A stretch of 64,000 nucleotides of DNA, from the NCBI GenBank assembly GCA_023146135.1, contig JAGLCR010000007.1:62001-126000 (forward strand), read 5' to 3'. The stretch is from Bacteroidales bacterium. GTDB lineage: Bacteria > Bacteroidota > Bacteroidia > Bacteroidales > UBA1556. A program made the position numbers and the translations under genes. This document shows positions 54,556-62,509 of the stretch, piece by piece. Numbering within the stretch: the first letter of the stretch is position 1; every line of letters begins with the position of its first letter. The notes below the pieces were generated by a model. That model did no database searches. It worked only from the letters and a program-made list of their open reading frames with translations, and was not told the origin of the DNA.

Positions 54556-55911
54556 ATGAAGAAACTTTTATTCATTGCATCCGTTTTATTATTAGTCACA
54601 CAGGCTTGTGTTACCTCACGTAGTTTATCTAAAAAAGGTACAAAACTTGAAGAAGCTGGGCAATATACTGCTGCTGCTGACATGTATTATCAATCCATAA
54701 AAAAGAATCCTAGAAATACAAATGCTCTAATTGGAATGAACCGGACAGGGCAGCGTGTTTTGGCTGATTACCTCCAAGTATTTTCCAAGTATGCTTTGGC
54801 AGAGGATTATAAAAGAGCAACTTATGCGTATATTGATGCTATAACTTATCAGCAAAAAATAAAGGAAATAAATATTGATTTGAAGATCCCTCCAAAACAT
54901 GAAGATAAGTATGAAGAGGTAAAATTGGCATATATTTCTAATTTATATGAGGACGGTTTAAAGTTTATTTCCTTAGAGGAGTTTACCAAAGCAGAGGAAA
55001 ACTTCAACGAAGTATATAAATTTAGTCAGAACTATAAGGATGTTGCGGAATTGAGAAACATTGCTTTCCTAGAGCCATTTTATCGTAAAGCAGAAAGATT
55101 AAAGGATGAAAAGCAGTACCGTGAGTCCTATAATATCTATGCTAAAATATTGGATCGTGTTGGAAATTATAAGGAAACAAGAGATCATCAGGAATATGTG
55201 CTAAGAAAAGGTCAAATACCAATTGCGTTGTCGAGTGTAAAAACCGGTAGATATCGAGCTTATGCAAAAAGCTTTAAGCAATATGTGCTGAGTGCGATAA
55301 TGGATATCAACGACCCGTTTATTCGCATTGTTGATCGTGACGATATTGATAAAGTACTGCAAGAGCAGGATCTAGCACTAAGTGGTAGAGTAAATTCAGA
55401 TCAACAGGTAGAAGTTGGTGAAATTGCGGGAGCCAAATATGCCGTTGTTTTTGATGTGCCTAGTTATGGGATAGTAGAACGACCTCTACGAAAACGTAGC
55501 AAGCCGGCTTTTGAACAATATACTGAGAAATACTATGATAAAGCTGAAGGTAAAACTTCTTATAAAACACTTTATCGAAAAAAAACCTATAGTTTGTATT
55601 CAGCATTTCGAAAGGTTACAATGTCGATTAGCTATAGAATTATTTCGTTAAGTACAGGCGAAGTAATGGGAACTGATATAATAACAAAGGCATATGAATC
55701 AGAGGTATTATATGCAGTATATTCTGGAAATAAATCGAGATTATATCCAAGCAACGATGGTCATGTGAGCACTTCTAGATCCGAATATAATAGTTTGCAG
55801 AGGTTGTTTAAAGGGAATCGTAAACTAGCTTCTCGCGAGGAACTTACTGCCGAAATATATCAAATATCGAGTAAATTAACAGCTGAGAAAATCGTTAAAA
55901 AATTCCAATAA
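54556..55911 (+). CDS. CsgG-like lipoprotein
   Basis: The 451-residue product has a leader with lipobox Cys18 (LLVTQACVTS). The N-terminal half holds TPR-like helices (KLEEAGQYTAAADMYYQSIK, DEKQYRESYNIYAKILDRVG). The C-terminal part has VDRDDIDKVLQEQDLALSGR followed by VGEIAGAKYAVVFDV, near residues 255-300, which is the CsgG/LpoB-type pattern (ERxNLDKVLKEQ... IGxLxGADYxV). CsgG is an outer-membrane secretion pore lipoprotein and LpoB an activator of peptidoglycan synthases; this protein need not have either job. A TAGTTTTG box at 54517-54524 precedes it. The next gene's ATG overlaps its stop codon (TAATG). Confidence 0.78.
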   Translation: MKKLLFIASVLLLVTQACVTSRSLSKKGTKLEEAGQYTAAADMYYQSIKKNPRNTNALIGMNRTGQRVLADYLQVFSKYALAEDYKRATYAYIDAITYQQKIKEINIDLKIPPKHEDKYEEVKLAYISNLYEDGLKFISLEEFTKAEENFNEVYKFSQNYKDVAELRNIAFLEPFYRKAERLKDEKQYRESYNIYAKILDRVGNYKETRDHQEYVLRKGQIPIALSSVKTGRYRAYAKSFKQYVLSAIMDINDPFIRIVDRDDIDKVLQEQDLALSGRVNSDQQVEVGEIAGAKYAVVFDVPSYGIVERPLRKRSKPAFEQYTEKYYDKAEGKTSYKTLYRKKTYSLYSAFRKVTMSISYRIISLSTGEVMGTDIITKAYESEVLYAVYSGNKSRLYPSNDGHVSTSRSEYNSLQRLFKGNRKLASREELTAEIYQISSKLTAEKIVKKFQ

Positions 55912-57284
55912 TGATCAAGCATTTTATTTTCATTTCTATCATTATTCTTTTGTCTGCTTGCGGGGCTTCTAAACTGGCCAAGCAGCGAGCTTTGGAGATG
56001 GAAGCTGCTCCCTCTTGGGTAAAATCTCGCCCAACAACAAGTATATATTATGTTGGAATTGGCAAGGTTAGCAAACTGAGTGATCCAGAGGATTATCAAG
56101 CTATTGCTAAAAGAGCGGCACTTAATGATTTGGCCTCAGAAATAAGTGTTAATATTCAGTCAAATAGTCTTATGTCGTCCTATGAAGATAATGCCGGCTA
56201 TAAATCAGAATTTACGCGATATATTCAAATGGAGATGACCAAAGATTTGGCTGGTTATCAAATGCAAGCTGATTTCGAAACCCAAGATCAGTATATGATT
56301 TATTATCGCTTATCGAAAGTTAAATGGGCTGAAATACAAGCAAAGCGGAAAGCAGATGCTGCTAGCAAAGCGGAAAATCTATTTTTGCAAGGACAAAAAG
56401 AAAAGCAAGAACTTAACTATGCTGCTGCCATAAAATCCTATTTGAATAGCCTTTTGGAATTGAAAAAGTATTGGAATGAAGCTGTATACTATAATGTGAA
56501 TGATGAAAAACGACGTCTTGATTTAGATATTAGACAGAAATTAACTGAAACACTTGCCGATATTCAATTGGTAGTTAAATCTGCCAAAATTGATATTAAT
56601 TTTCAAAATCATTTTAAGAATAATCTTCAAATAGAAGTTGTAAATAGCAAAGGTCAGTTGTTAAAGAATTTTCCCATTAAGATAAGTTATCGTAAAGTGT
56701 CAATCCCTTTCCAGACTGAGATTTATTCCTCAAAGCAAACTTTGAATTTGGTAATTGAAAACGTGATGTATAAGCCTAATTCAATGTATGTGATTATCGA
56801 GATTCAAAAGAATAAAGCTTTACCAATTAAAATAGAAAATAAGTGGTTTTTGAAGTTTGTTAATGATGCTTTTCAAGTAAACCCTATTGAAGTGCCCATT
56901 AATTATCTGCTTCCAAAAATTTATATTGATGATCAAAACAATCAATCTACCTATTATCATTACTTAAAAGACGCTATTCAACAATCATTTGCAAAACAGC
57001 ATTATGGGTTGGTGTTTTCAAAGGAAACCGCAGATTTAATATTTAATATTAAATCTCATGAATCAGTATCTAACACTGATTCACAAGTAAAAACGGCTAA
57101 CTTATCTTATTCCATTGAAGTAAAAAACCAAAAGAAGAATAAGCTTGTTTATACATTTTCTTCAGAAACATATAAAGGAGTAGCTTATACAGCTGAGTCG
57201 GCAAAAGAAAAGGCTTATATAAAAGCATCGGAAGATGTAAACGATAATTCATTTAAGAAACTATTGCAGGAAATAAGAAAGTAG
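55911..57284 (+). CDS. LPP20-family lipoprotein
   Basis: The 457-residue product has lipobox Cys17 (ILLSACGAS). The segment APSWVKSRPTTSIYYVGIGK, with AIAKRAALNDLASEISVNIQ after it, is the LPP20-type domain (cf. FlgT/LPP20 proteins). The region after 160 has a TPR-like helix pair and, from about 220 onward, beta-rich modules with DIQLVVKSAKIDINFQNHFK. Its start overlaps the stop of the CsgG-like gene by one base. Such proteins sit on the outer membrane; the partner is expected to be the CsgG-like protein (inference). Confidence 0.78.
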   Translation: MIKHFIFISIIILLSACGASKLAKQRALEMEAAPSWVKSRPTTSIYYVGIGKVSKLSDPEDYQAIAKRAALNDLASEISVNIQSNSLMSSYEDNAGYKSEFTRYIQMEMTKDLAGYQMQADFETQDQYMIYYRLSKVKWAEIQAKRKADAASKAENLFLQGQKEKQELNYAAAIKSYLNSLLELKKYWNEAVYYNVNDEKRRLDLDIRQKLTETLADIQLVVKSAKIDINFQNHFKNNLQIEVVNSKGQLLKNFPIKISYRKVSIPFQTEIYSSKQTLNLVIENVMYKPNSMYVIIEIQKNKALPIKIENKWFLKFVNDAFQVNPIEVPINYLLPKIYIDDQNNQSTYYHYLKDAIQQSFAKQHYGLVFSKETADLIFNIKSHESVSNTDSQVKTANLSYSIEVKNQKKNKLVYTFSSETYKGVAYTAESAKEKAYIKASEDVNDNSFKKLLQEIRK

Positions 57285-57334
57285 TAATAGTTCATGGAGA
57301 GAATTTCGTCAACTTATTGCTTTTGGCCTATTAA

Positions 57335-57366
57335 TTGCATTAGTCAAGAAACATTGATTAACTTTG
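57335..57366 (+). promoter_or_regulatory. Bacteroidota-type promoter of the third lipoprotein gene
   Basis: TTG at 57335-57337 and TAACTTTG at 57359-57366 are 21 bp apart. The ATG is 46 bp downstream. It suggests the third gene can also be expressed alone. Confidence 0.55.
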
Positions 57367-57412
57367 TAGCACAAACTAAGAACAAAACAATAAATAACTA
57401 AATATTACAATT

Positions 57413-58006
57413 ATGAAAAATTTTACAACTAGAATAAGCCTTATAGCGATGCTCGTTATTAGCGCTTTTGTTATTTCCTCTTGTGGAGGGTCAAAAAAAA
57501 TAGATAAGGATACTGCAGAACGTACTGGTGGCTTCCATGAATTAACACTTCCTTGCGCTGATAAGGGCAAAAGTGACAAAAAGTTTTTTAGAGCAAGCAG
57601 TGTAGGTCACAGTCGTGATTTGGCAACCTCTCGCGAGAAAGCTTTGTTAATGACTAAACAACGTTTAGCTACTTTAATTAATTCAACCCTAAAGTCGGTA
57701 ACAGAACGTTATGCCAACGAAATGGATGCAGGTCAAGGCGGAGAATTTTCTCAAACTTTTGAAAACCTTACTCGCGATGTAGTAAAGCAACAACTATCTG
57801 ATGTAATAATTATTTGTGAGAAAACTGGTCAAAAAGACGATGGTTCTTACGAAACATACATGGCCATAGAAATGGATAAGGATGTTATACTCAAAGGAAT
57901 TAATGCAGGAATTTCACGAGATAAGAAAATGGAAGTGCTTTATGATAAAGAGCGTTTCAAGAAAACTTATGAAGATGAAATGACTAAGATGGGTGGAGGA
58001 AACTAG
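57413..58006 (+). CDS. Small LPP20-like lipoprotein
   Basis: The 197-residue product has a leader with lipobox Cys24 (AFVISSCGGS). The mature part (FFRASSVGHSRDLATSREKA, LLMTKQRLATLINSTLKSV) has the helical repeat seen in LPP20-type domains, followed by VIIICEKTGQKDDGSYETYM. It looks like a shorter relative of the upstream LPP20-family lipoprotein. A strong terminator follows. Function unknown; it lies 128 bp after the LPP20 gene. Confidence 0.72.
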   Translation: MKNFTTRISLIAMLVISAFVISSCGGSKKIDKDTAERTGGFHELTLPCADKGKSDKKFFRASSVGHSRDLATSREKALLMTKQRLATLINSTLKSVTERYANEMDAGQGGEFSQTFENLTRDVVKQQLSDVIIICEKTGQKDDGSYETYMAIEMDKDVILKGINAGISRDKKMEVLYDKERFKKTYEDEMTKMGGGN

Positions 58007-58025
58007 ACTTAAGTCAATATGAATC

Positions 58026-58055
58026 AAAAAGCTCTCCCAAAAGGAGAGCTTTTTT
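58026..58055 (+). terminator. Rho-independent terminator after the lipoprotein cluster
   Basis: AAAAGCTCTCC pairs with GGAGAGCTTTT around a short loop, followed by T residues. Confidence 0.85.
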
Positions 58056-58345
58056 AATATACATACCTGAGCAATTGTTGTTTAGTATCCCCTACTATCC
58101 GTAAAAAATCGTTTTGGAATAAATTATTATATCTTTAATCAACCTTTTTAGTAGTTTCGTTGTCTAACAAAAACATTTGATTTTATCAATTGTTTTTGGG
58201 CTGATTTGAAGGCTTTATGAGGTCTTTTTTTGGCGAGTGGTAATTAATTTAGATTTATTAATTTGATAAATATAGTATTTAAGGTGCTTAGAAGTGAGTT
58301 TTCAGGCAACCTTTTTAATGTATATTTATCTTTGGAGAAGATTTG
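58056..58345 (+). promoter_or_regulatory. Upstream region of the ECF sigma operon
   Basis: This AT-rich gap has no gene. The only clear signal is TATCTTTG at 58327-58334, 11 bp before the ATG of the sigma gene. No good TTTG lies at the expected distance, which would fit a promoter recognised by another sigma factor or by the ECF factor itself. Confidence 0.45.
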
Positions 58346-58897
58346 ATGAGTATTGAGACAAAGATACTTGAGGGTTGTGTAAATGATGAACGTGGAGCTC
58401 AAGAGCAGCTTTACCGACATTTTGCACCCACAATGTTAGGTATTTGTCTGAGGTACACCAAGTCGTATGACGAAGCTAGTGATGTAATGCAAGAAGGCTT
58501 TATTAAAGTTTTTGGAAACATCAAACGCTTCCGACAAGAGGGTTCTTTTGAGGGTTGGATAAAGCGTATTATGGTTAATACTGCTTTAAACCATTATCAT
58601 AAAGCACAAAAGTTGAATTCGCATCGTAATATCGATGAGGTTCGTGAAACAGACATTATTGAAGATGATGCTCCTGTGACAAAAACCCGCTTTTCGCAAA
58701 AGGAAATGCTAGATGCTATACAAAAGCTTCCTCAAGGTTATAGTTCTGTTTTTAATTTGTATGTATTTGAAAAATATAAACATAAAGATATAGCAGAAAT
58801 ATTAAACATTTCGGTAAACACCTCCAAATCGCAATTATCGAAGGCGAGGATTTACTTGAAAAAGCTTCTTGCTCAAATAGAGAAAGAACGAAAATAA
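58346..58897 (+). CDS. ECF-type RNA polymerase sigma factor
   Basis: The 183-residue product (start at the ATG at 58346) has region 2 with MLGICLRYTKSYDEASDVMQ and EGFIKVFGNIKRFRQEGSFE, and region 4 with LPQGYSSVFNLYVFEKYKHK and DIAEILNISVNTSKSQLSKA, a helix-turn-helix for the -35 element. There is no region 3, as usual for ECF factors. The anti-sigma gene starts 12 bp after its stop. It should direct transcription of a small envelope-linked regulon and is expected to autoregulate the operon. Confidence 0.94.
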   Translation: MSIETKILEGCVNDERGAQEQLYRHFAPTMLGICLRYTKSYDEASDVMQEGFIKVFGNIKRFRQEGSFEGWIKRIMVNTALNHYHKAQKLNSHRNIDEVRETDIIEDDAPVTKTRFSQKEMLDAIQKLPQGYSSVFNLYVFEKYKHKDIAEILNISVNTSKSQLSKARIYLKKLLAQIEKERK

Positions 58898-58909
58898 GTA
58901 TAAGAATTA

Positions 58910-60472
58910 ATGAAAGAGCATAACGAAATAGATAAATTATTTGAAGAGTCTTTGGGTAACCTTCAGGGTGAACCCTCTGCTGATTCATGGGAAACATTGG
59001 CTACTTCTCTTGATGCTTCTGCCAATGTTGTGCAGGGCAACCGGAAAAGACGTTTCTTTATTTATGCATTTATAGGCACTGTTGCTGCATTGCTTACTTA
59101 TGTATTTTTCTTTAACAAGAATCATAGTCAAAATATTGACTTAAAGAAAATCCAGCAGGTAGAAGTGCCAACTAATAGTGATAAAAATAAAGCAATTGCA
59201 ACAGCTCAGATTGACGGGATACAAGACAATCAATCTAATTCAGTAGAATTGAATTATTCTGAAGCTAATAATGATGTAAGCAAAATATCACCACAAGTTA
59301 ATTCTCAGCCTATTTCATCAAAATCAAATACAACTAAATCAGAATTAAACACAGTCAATAAAAATATTGAAACAAGTTCAAGCCAAGCAGTTTCGAAAGC
59401 GGTAGTTAAAAACACAGCTGTTTCTAATGCAAAACCAATACAAACTCAAGCTATTTTAGTTCCTGCTTCAACACCAAGCAATGCAAACAAAATGCAAACT
59501 AAAAATGCAGTTTACTCTCATGATATTGACTCTTCGTTGGATGTAAGTAATACACAACAACAGTTAGTTGTAACAAAGGAAGCAAGTGCTAGCCAAGGAA
59601 TACAGGCCAAGAAAGTCGTGGAAAATAGTGAGGCAGATGAGAGCTCCTCTAACGCTCCTTCCCCAGGTGGAATTACGGGTATTCATAATTCTACGGGTTG
59701 GTCTTTAGGTGTTTTTGGAGGCCCAGCATATATCAATTCCAACGAAACCTTTGTTGTTGAAGAAGGTCAGCTTCTTTACCAAACAGAGAAAGAGCAAAAG
59801 ATTATAACTCCCAATTTGAGTATAAACATCAATTACCACTATAATAATTGGTTTATAAGAAGTGGAATCGGCTATGCAGAATATGGTGAAAACCGTAGCT
59901 ATTCCAATAAAATAGAAATGCATGACACTTCGGGCTATGCTACTCAATCCATTAATAATTATTATACTTATGACACTACGGGTTGGATTAAGGACCCTGG
60001 GAATTCTAATGTTTTAATCCCTGTATATGATGCAATATTACATAGCGACACTGTTCATTCATGGGTCTCACAAGATAGCCTATACTATGAACACCAAAGT
60101 ATTTATGCACAAAACAGATTTCGGTATATAGAAATTCCCCTAATGCTTGGTTACGAGTTTAGATACAAAAACCTTGGTTTGGAGTTGGCAACAGGAGTTT
60201 CTGTTGGTTTTAGGGTAAATTCATCAGGAAAATTTATGGATTCAAATAATGAACTAGTAAATATTAATTCATCAAATAGTCCCTATTCGAATACTATGAT
60301 GAACTATATTATTACTATTGGAATTAATTACCATATTGGTAATAGACTGTCAATCACTGCTCAGCCTATTTACAAAACCAACTTGAACAGTATTATTAAG
60401 TCTGGTGTAGGTTCAGACATACGCTATAACAATTTAGGTGTAAACCTTGGAATAAACTACATTATTAAATAG
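58910..60472 (+). CDS. Anti-sigma factor fused to an outer-membrane beta-barrel (dual-membrane type)
   Basis: The 520-residue product has a cytoplasmic N-terminal part (1-48, NEIDKLFEESLGNLQGEPSA) fit to bind the sigma factor, one inner-membrane span at about 49-68 (FFIYAFIGTVAALLTYVFFF), a long Ser/Asn/Gln-rich periplasmic linker (about 70-255) and a C-terminal PorT-like outer-membrane barrel (about 256-520; WSLGVFGGPAYINSNETF, FRYIEIPLMLGYEFRYKNL, NLGVNLGINYIIK). One chain would thus cross both membranes. This matches the Dma anti-sigma factors described in Bacteroides thetaiotaomicron. It lies 12 bp after the sigma gene and 13 bp before the T9SS cargo gene. Confidence 0.88.
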   Translation: MKEHNEIDKLFEESLGNLQGEPSADSWETLATSLDASANVVQGNRKRRFFIYAFIGTVAALLTYVFFFNKNHSQNIDLKKIQQVEVPTNSDKNKAIATAQIDGIQDNQSNSVELNYSEANNDVSKISPQVNSQPISSKSNTTKSELNTVNKNIETSSSQAVSKAVVKNTAVSNAKPIQTQAILVPASTPSNANKMQTKNAVYSHDIDSSLDVSNTQQQLVVTKEASASQGIQAKKVVENSEADESSSNAPSPGGITGIHNSTGWSLGVFGGPAYINSNETFVVEEGQLLYQTEKEQKIITPNLSININYHYNNWFIRSGIGYAEYGENRSYSNKIEMHDTSGYATQSINNYYTYDTTGWIKDPGNSNVLIPVYDAILHSDTVHSWVSQDSLYYEHQSIYAQNRFRYIEIPLMLGYEFRYKNLGLELATGVSVGFRVNSSGKFMDSNNELVNINSSNSPYSNTMMNYIITIGINYHIGNRLSITAQPIYKTNLNSIIKSGVGSDIRYNNLGVNLGINYIIK

Positions 60473-60485
60473 AAGAAAGATCAAT

Positions 60486-61577
60486 ATGATTCAAACATAC
60501 ATACAAAAAAGCACTTTTATACTCTCCATAATTCTTCTGTTTGCAGTACCTATGCATGCACAATATTATAAGGCTAGTAAGATTAGCGAAGAGCTTATGA
60601 TTGAGGTTAATAAGCATAATGAGAGTTTGGGCAACGAAAATGATATGTTTTCCGCCTGTCCCCAAGGTGTTAGTGTTTTTGGGCAAGTTTTTCGTGGTAC
60701 GCATAGCGTAGACCACGGTTTTGTTTTTCTTTATTCATACGATTCAATTAATCATACATATTCTTTCTATGACGCTACAGCAATTAAAAAATTGATTAGC
60801 TCAGATGTTAGTTATTATTATTTTGACACTGTTCCTATGGGAGAGTACACTACCATGGCCGTTTTGTCTTCAACTTTGCCCTATTCAGATCAATATGCGC
60901 CAGCCTATTTAGGCAATACCTTTTATTGGACACAAGCAGCACGTTTTATATTAAACGCGCCAGGATATAATTATCCAATTAATCTTAGCGAAGTTGAGCC
61001 TTCAAATGGGCTTAGCTCTATTTCAGGCCGAGTACTTGAAGGTACGTCTAAGTCTCCTGGAGATCCTATTGCAAACATTCCTCTTTATCTTATTGATGAT
61101 AATAGTATTTTGAGGGGCTATACTTATTCTAACTCTTTGGGGAAATACTCTTTTAATAGTTTACCCTATGGTAAATACCAAGTGTATACTAATCTGATTA
61201 ATTATCAGATTAATCCTTCGGTGGCTACAACAACCATCAATGATTTAGACAAAAAGGAAATTAATATTTATATTGGCAATGGAGTTGTTACTTCATTTGA
61301 GGATGGTAGTATTAGTGATATAAAAGCCATTGTTTTCCCAAATCCAACAAGTGGAAACCTTACTTTAGAATTGAGTTTGAAGCAAGAAGAGGTCCTTAAT
61401 ATTAAAGTATATAATGTATTTGGACAACAGGTTAAAACATGTTTGCTCAACACGCATTTTTTAGCTGGTTCTTATTCACAACAAATAGACCTGTCTTCTT
61501 TGTCTCAAGGTGTTTATTACCTTGTTATTGAGGATAAGTCAAAACAATATAAAGCACTTAAGATTATTAGGCAGTAG
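60486..61577 (+). CDS. T9SS-secreted protein with type A C-terminal sorting domain
   Basis: The 363-residue product has a signal peptide (MIQTYIQKSTFILSIILLFAVP, cleavage near MHAQ), an N-terminal domain with VSVFGQVFRGTHSVDHGFVF and GEYTTMAVLSSTLPYSDQYA, a carboxypeptidase-regulatory-like beta domain at about 180-255 (ISGRVLEGTSKSPGDPIANI), and a T9SS type A sorting domain from about 282 (VFPNPTSGNLTLEL, IKVYNVFGQQV, GVYYLVIEDKSKQYKALKI). It should be exported and left on the cell surface or released. It follows the anti-sigma gene by 13 bp, so it belongs to the same operon. Confidence 0.9.
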   Translation: MIQTYIQKSTFILSIILLFAVPMHAQYYKASKISEELMIEVNKHNESLGNENDMFSACPQGVSVFGQVFRGTHSVDHGFVFLYSYDSINHTYSFYDATAIKKLISSDVSYYYFDTVPMGEYTTMAVLSSTLPYSDQYAPAYLGNTFYWTQAARFILNAPGYNYPINLSEVEPSNGLSSISGRVLEGTSKSPGDPIANIPLYLIDDNSILRGYTYSNSLGKYSFNSLPYGKYQVYTNLINYQINPSVATTTINDLDKKEINIYIGNGVVTSFEDGSISDIKAIVFPNPTSGNLTLELSLKQEEVLNIKVYNVFGQQVKTCLLNTHFLAGSYSQQIDLSSLSQGVYYLVIEDKSKQYKALKIIRQ

Positions 61578-61610
61578 CACCTAGTTTTATCGAAGCTAGC
61601 TCTACCATTT

Positions 61611-62414
61611 TTATTTTATATCAAGGCGATATTTTATTCCAGAATATTCTTTCAATTCCATTCGAACAGAGCCCACAGCTACTTCACTTACAACAAGTAT
61701 CGGCAAATGGTTTTTATCATCTGATACGTAAACAGTCATGGGACTTTCATCTTCAAACACACCACCAGTAAGCATCTTTGGTTTAAATTTAATGCAGCTT
61801 ATTTTGCCGAGATTTGTTTTTATAGTTTCCTTACCAATGTATTCAAATTGAACTTGATAAACTGAATCATCTAGGAAAACGTTTAGTTGAAATTTGTGCC
61901 CATTGGAAAAATTATTGAAATCCCAATTACGTATGTAGTAAAGAGATGAAACCAAATCCTGCACCTCAACTGTGGTATTTACTATACCTTTTTGCCCATT
62001 TTTTAAGTTATGATAGTTAATTATCCCAGTTTCTTGATTGAAACGCACTTCGCGTTGGGTTTTATAGTCGCCTTCTTGGATTCGCTTTTTATAAAAAAGA
62101 GGACGAAGATTTAATTCATTCATATAGGTTTCGAACCGATCACGAATTTTAAAAAACCAATTAAAAGCTCCTTTAGTTCTCCCTTCCATTACAATATGGT
62201 AGGCAGGTTTATTTGCAATGTAAACTCGATTGGGTTTTACCTCACTGATAAGCTCTCCAGCATTTACATTTCCCGTTACAGCCGAACGATAGTAGAGTTT
62301 GAAAGTCAATTTTTCACCTCTTTGAAATGCATTGTTCAACAATATATTATTGTCTTGTGAAATGGCATTTAGGCTAAGTATAAGCCCTACGATAAGAATA
62401 AATAATTTGTTCAT
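61611..62414 (-). CDS. DUF3108 family exported protein
   Basis: The 267-residue product has a signal peptide (MNKLFILIVGLILSLNAISQ) and a beta-rich mature part typical of DUF3108: FQRGEKLTFKLYYRSAVTGN, VMEGRTKGAFNWFFKIRDRF, ETYMNELNLRPLFYKKRIQE. Such proteins are found in the periplasm of Gram-negative bacteria; their role is not known. It is convergent with the T9SS cargo gene (33 bp gap, no clear terminator). Confidence 0.88.
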   Translation of the reverse strand: MNKLFILIVGLILSLNAISQDNNILLNNAFQRGEKLTFKLYYRSAVTGNVNAGELISEVKPNRVYIANKPAYHIVMEGRTKGAFNWFFKIRDRFETYMNELNLRPLFYKKRIQEGDYKTQREVRFNQETGIINYHNLKNGQKGIVNTTVEVQDLVSSLYYIRNWDFNNFSNGHKFQLNVFLDDSVYQVQFEYIGKETIKTNLGKISCIKFKPKMLTGGVFEDESPMTVYVSDDKNHLPILVVSEVAVGSVRMELKEYSGIKYRLDIK

Positions 62415-62509
62415 TTGCTTTAGTTTTTAATGAATGGTGGTAAAATTCCAAAATTCGTTCCAAAAACCGCAAAACAAATAAAACAGGCAAAAAACCTAAT
62501 AGGTTTATC

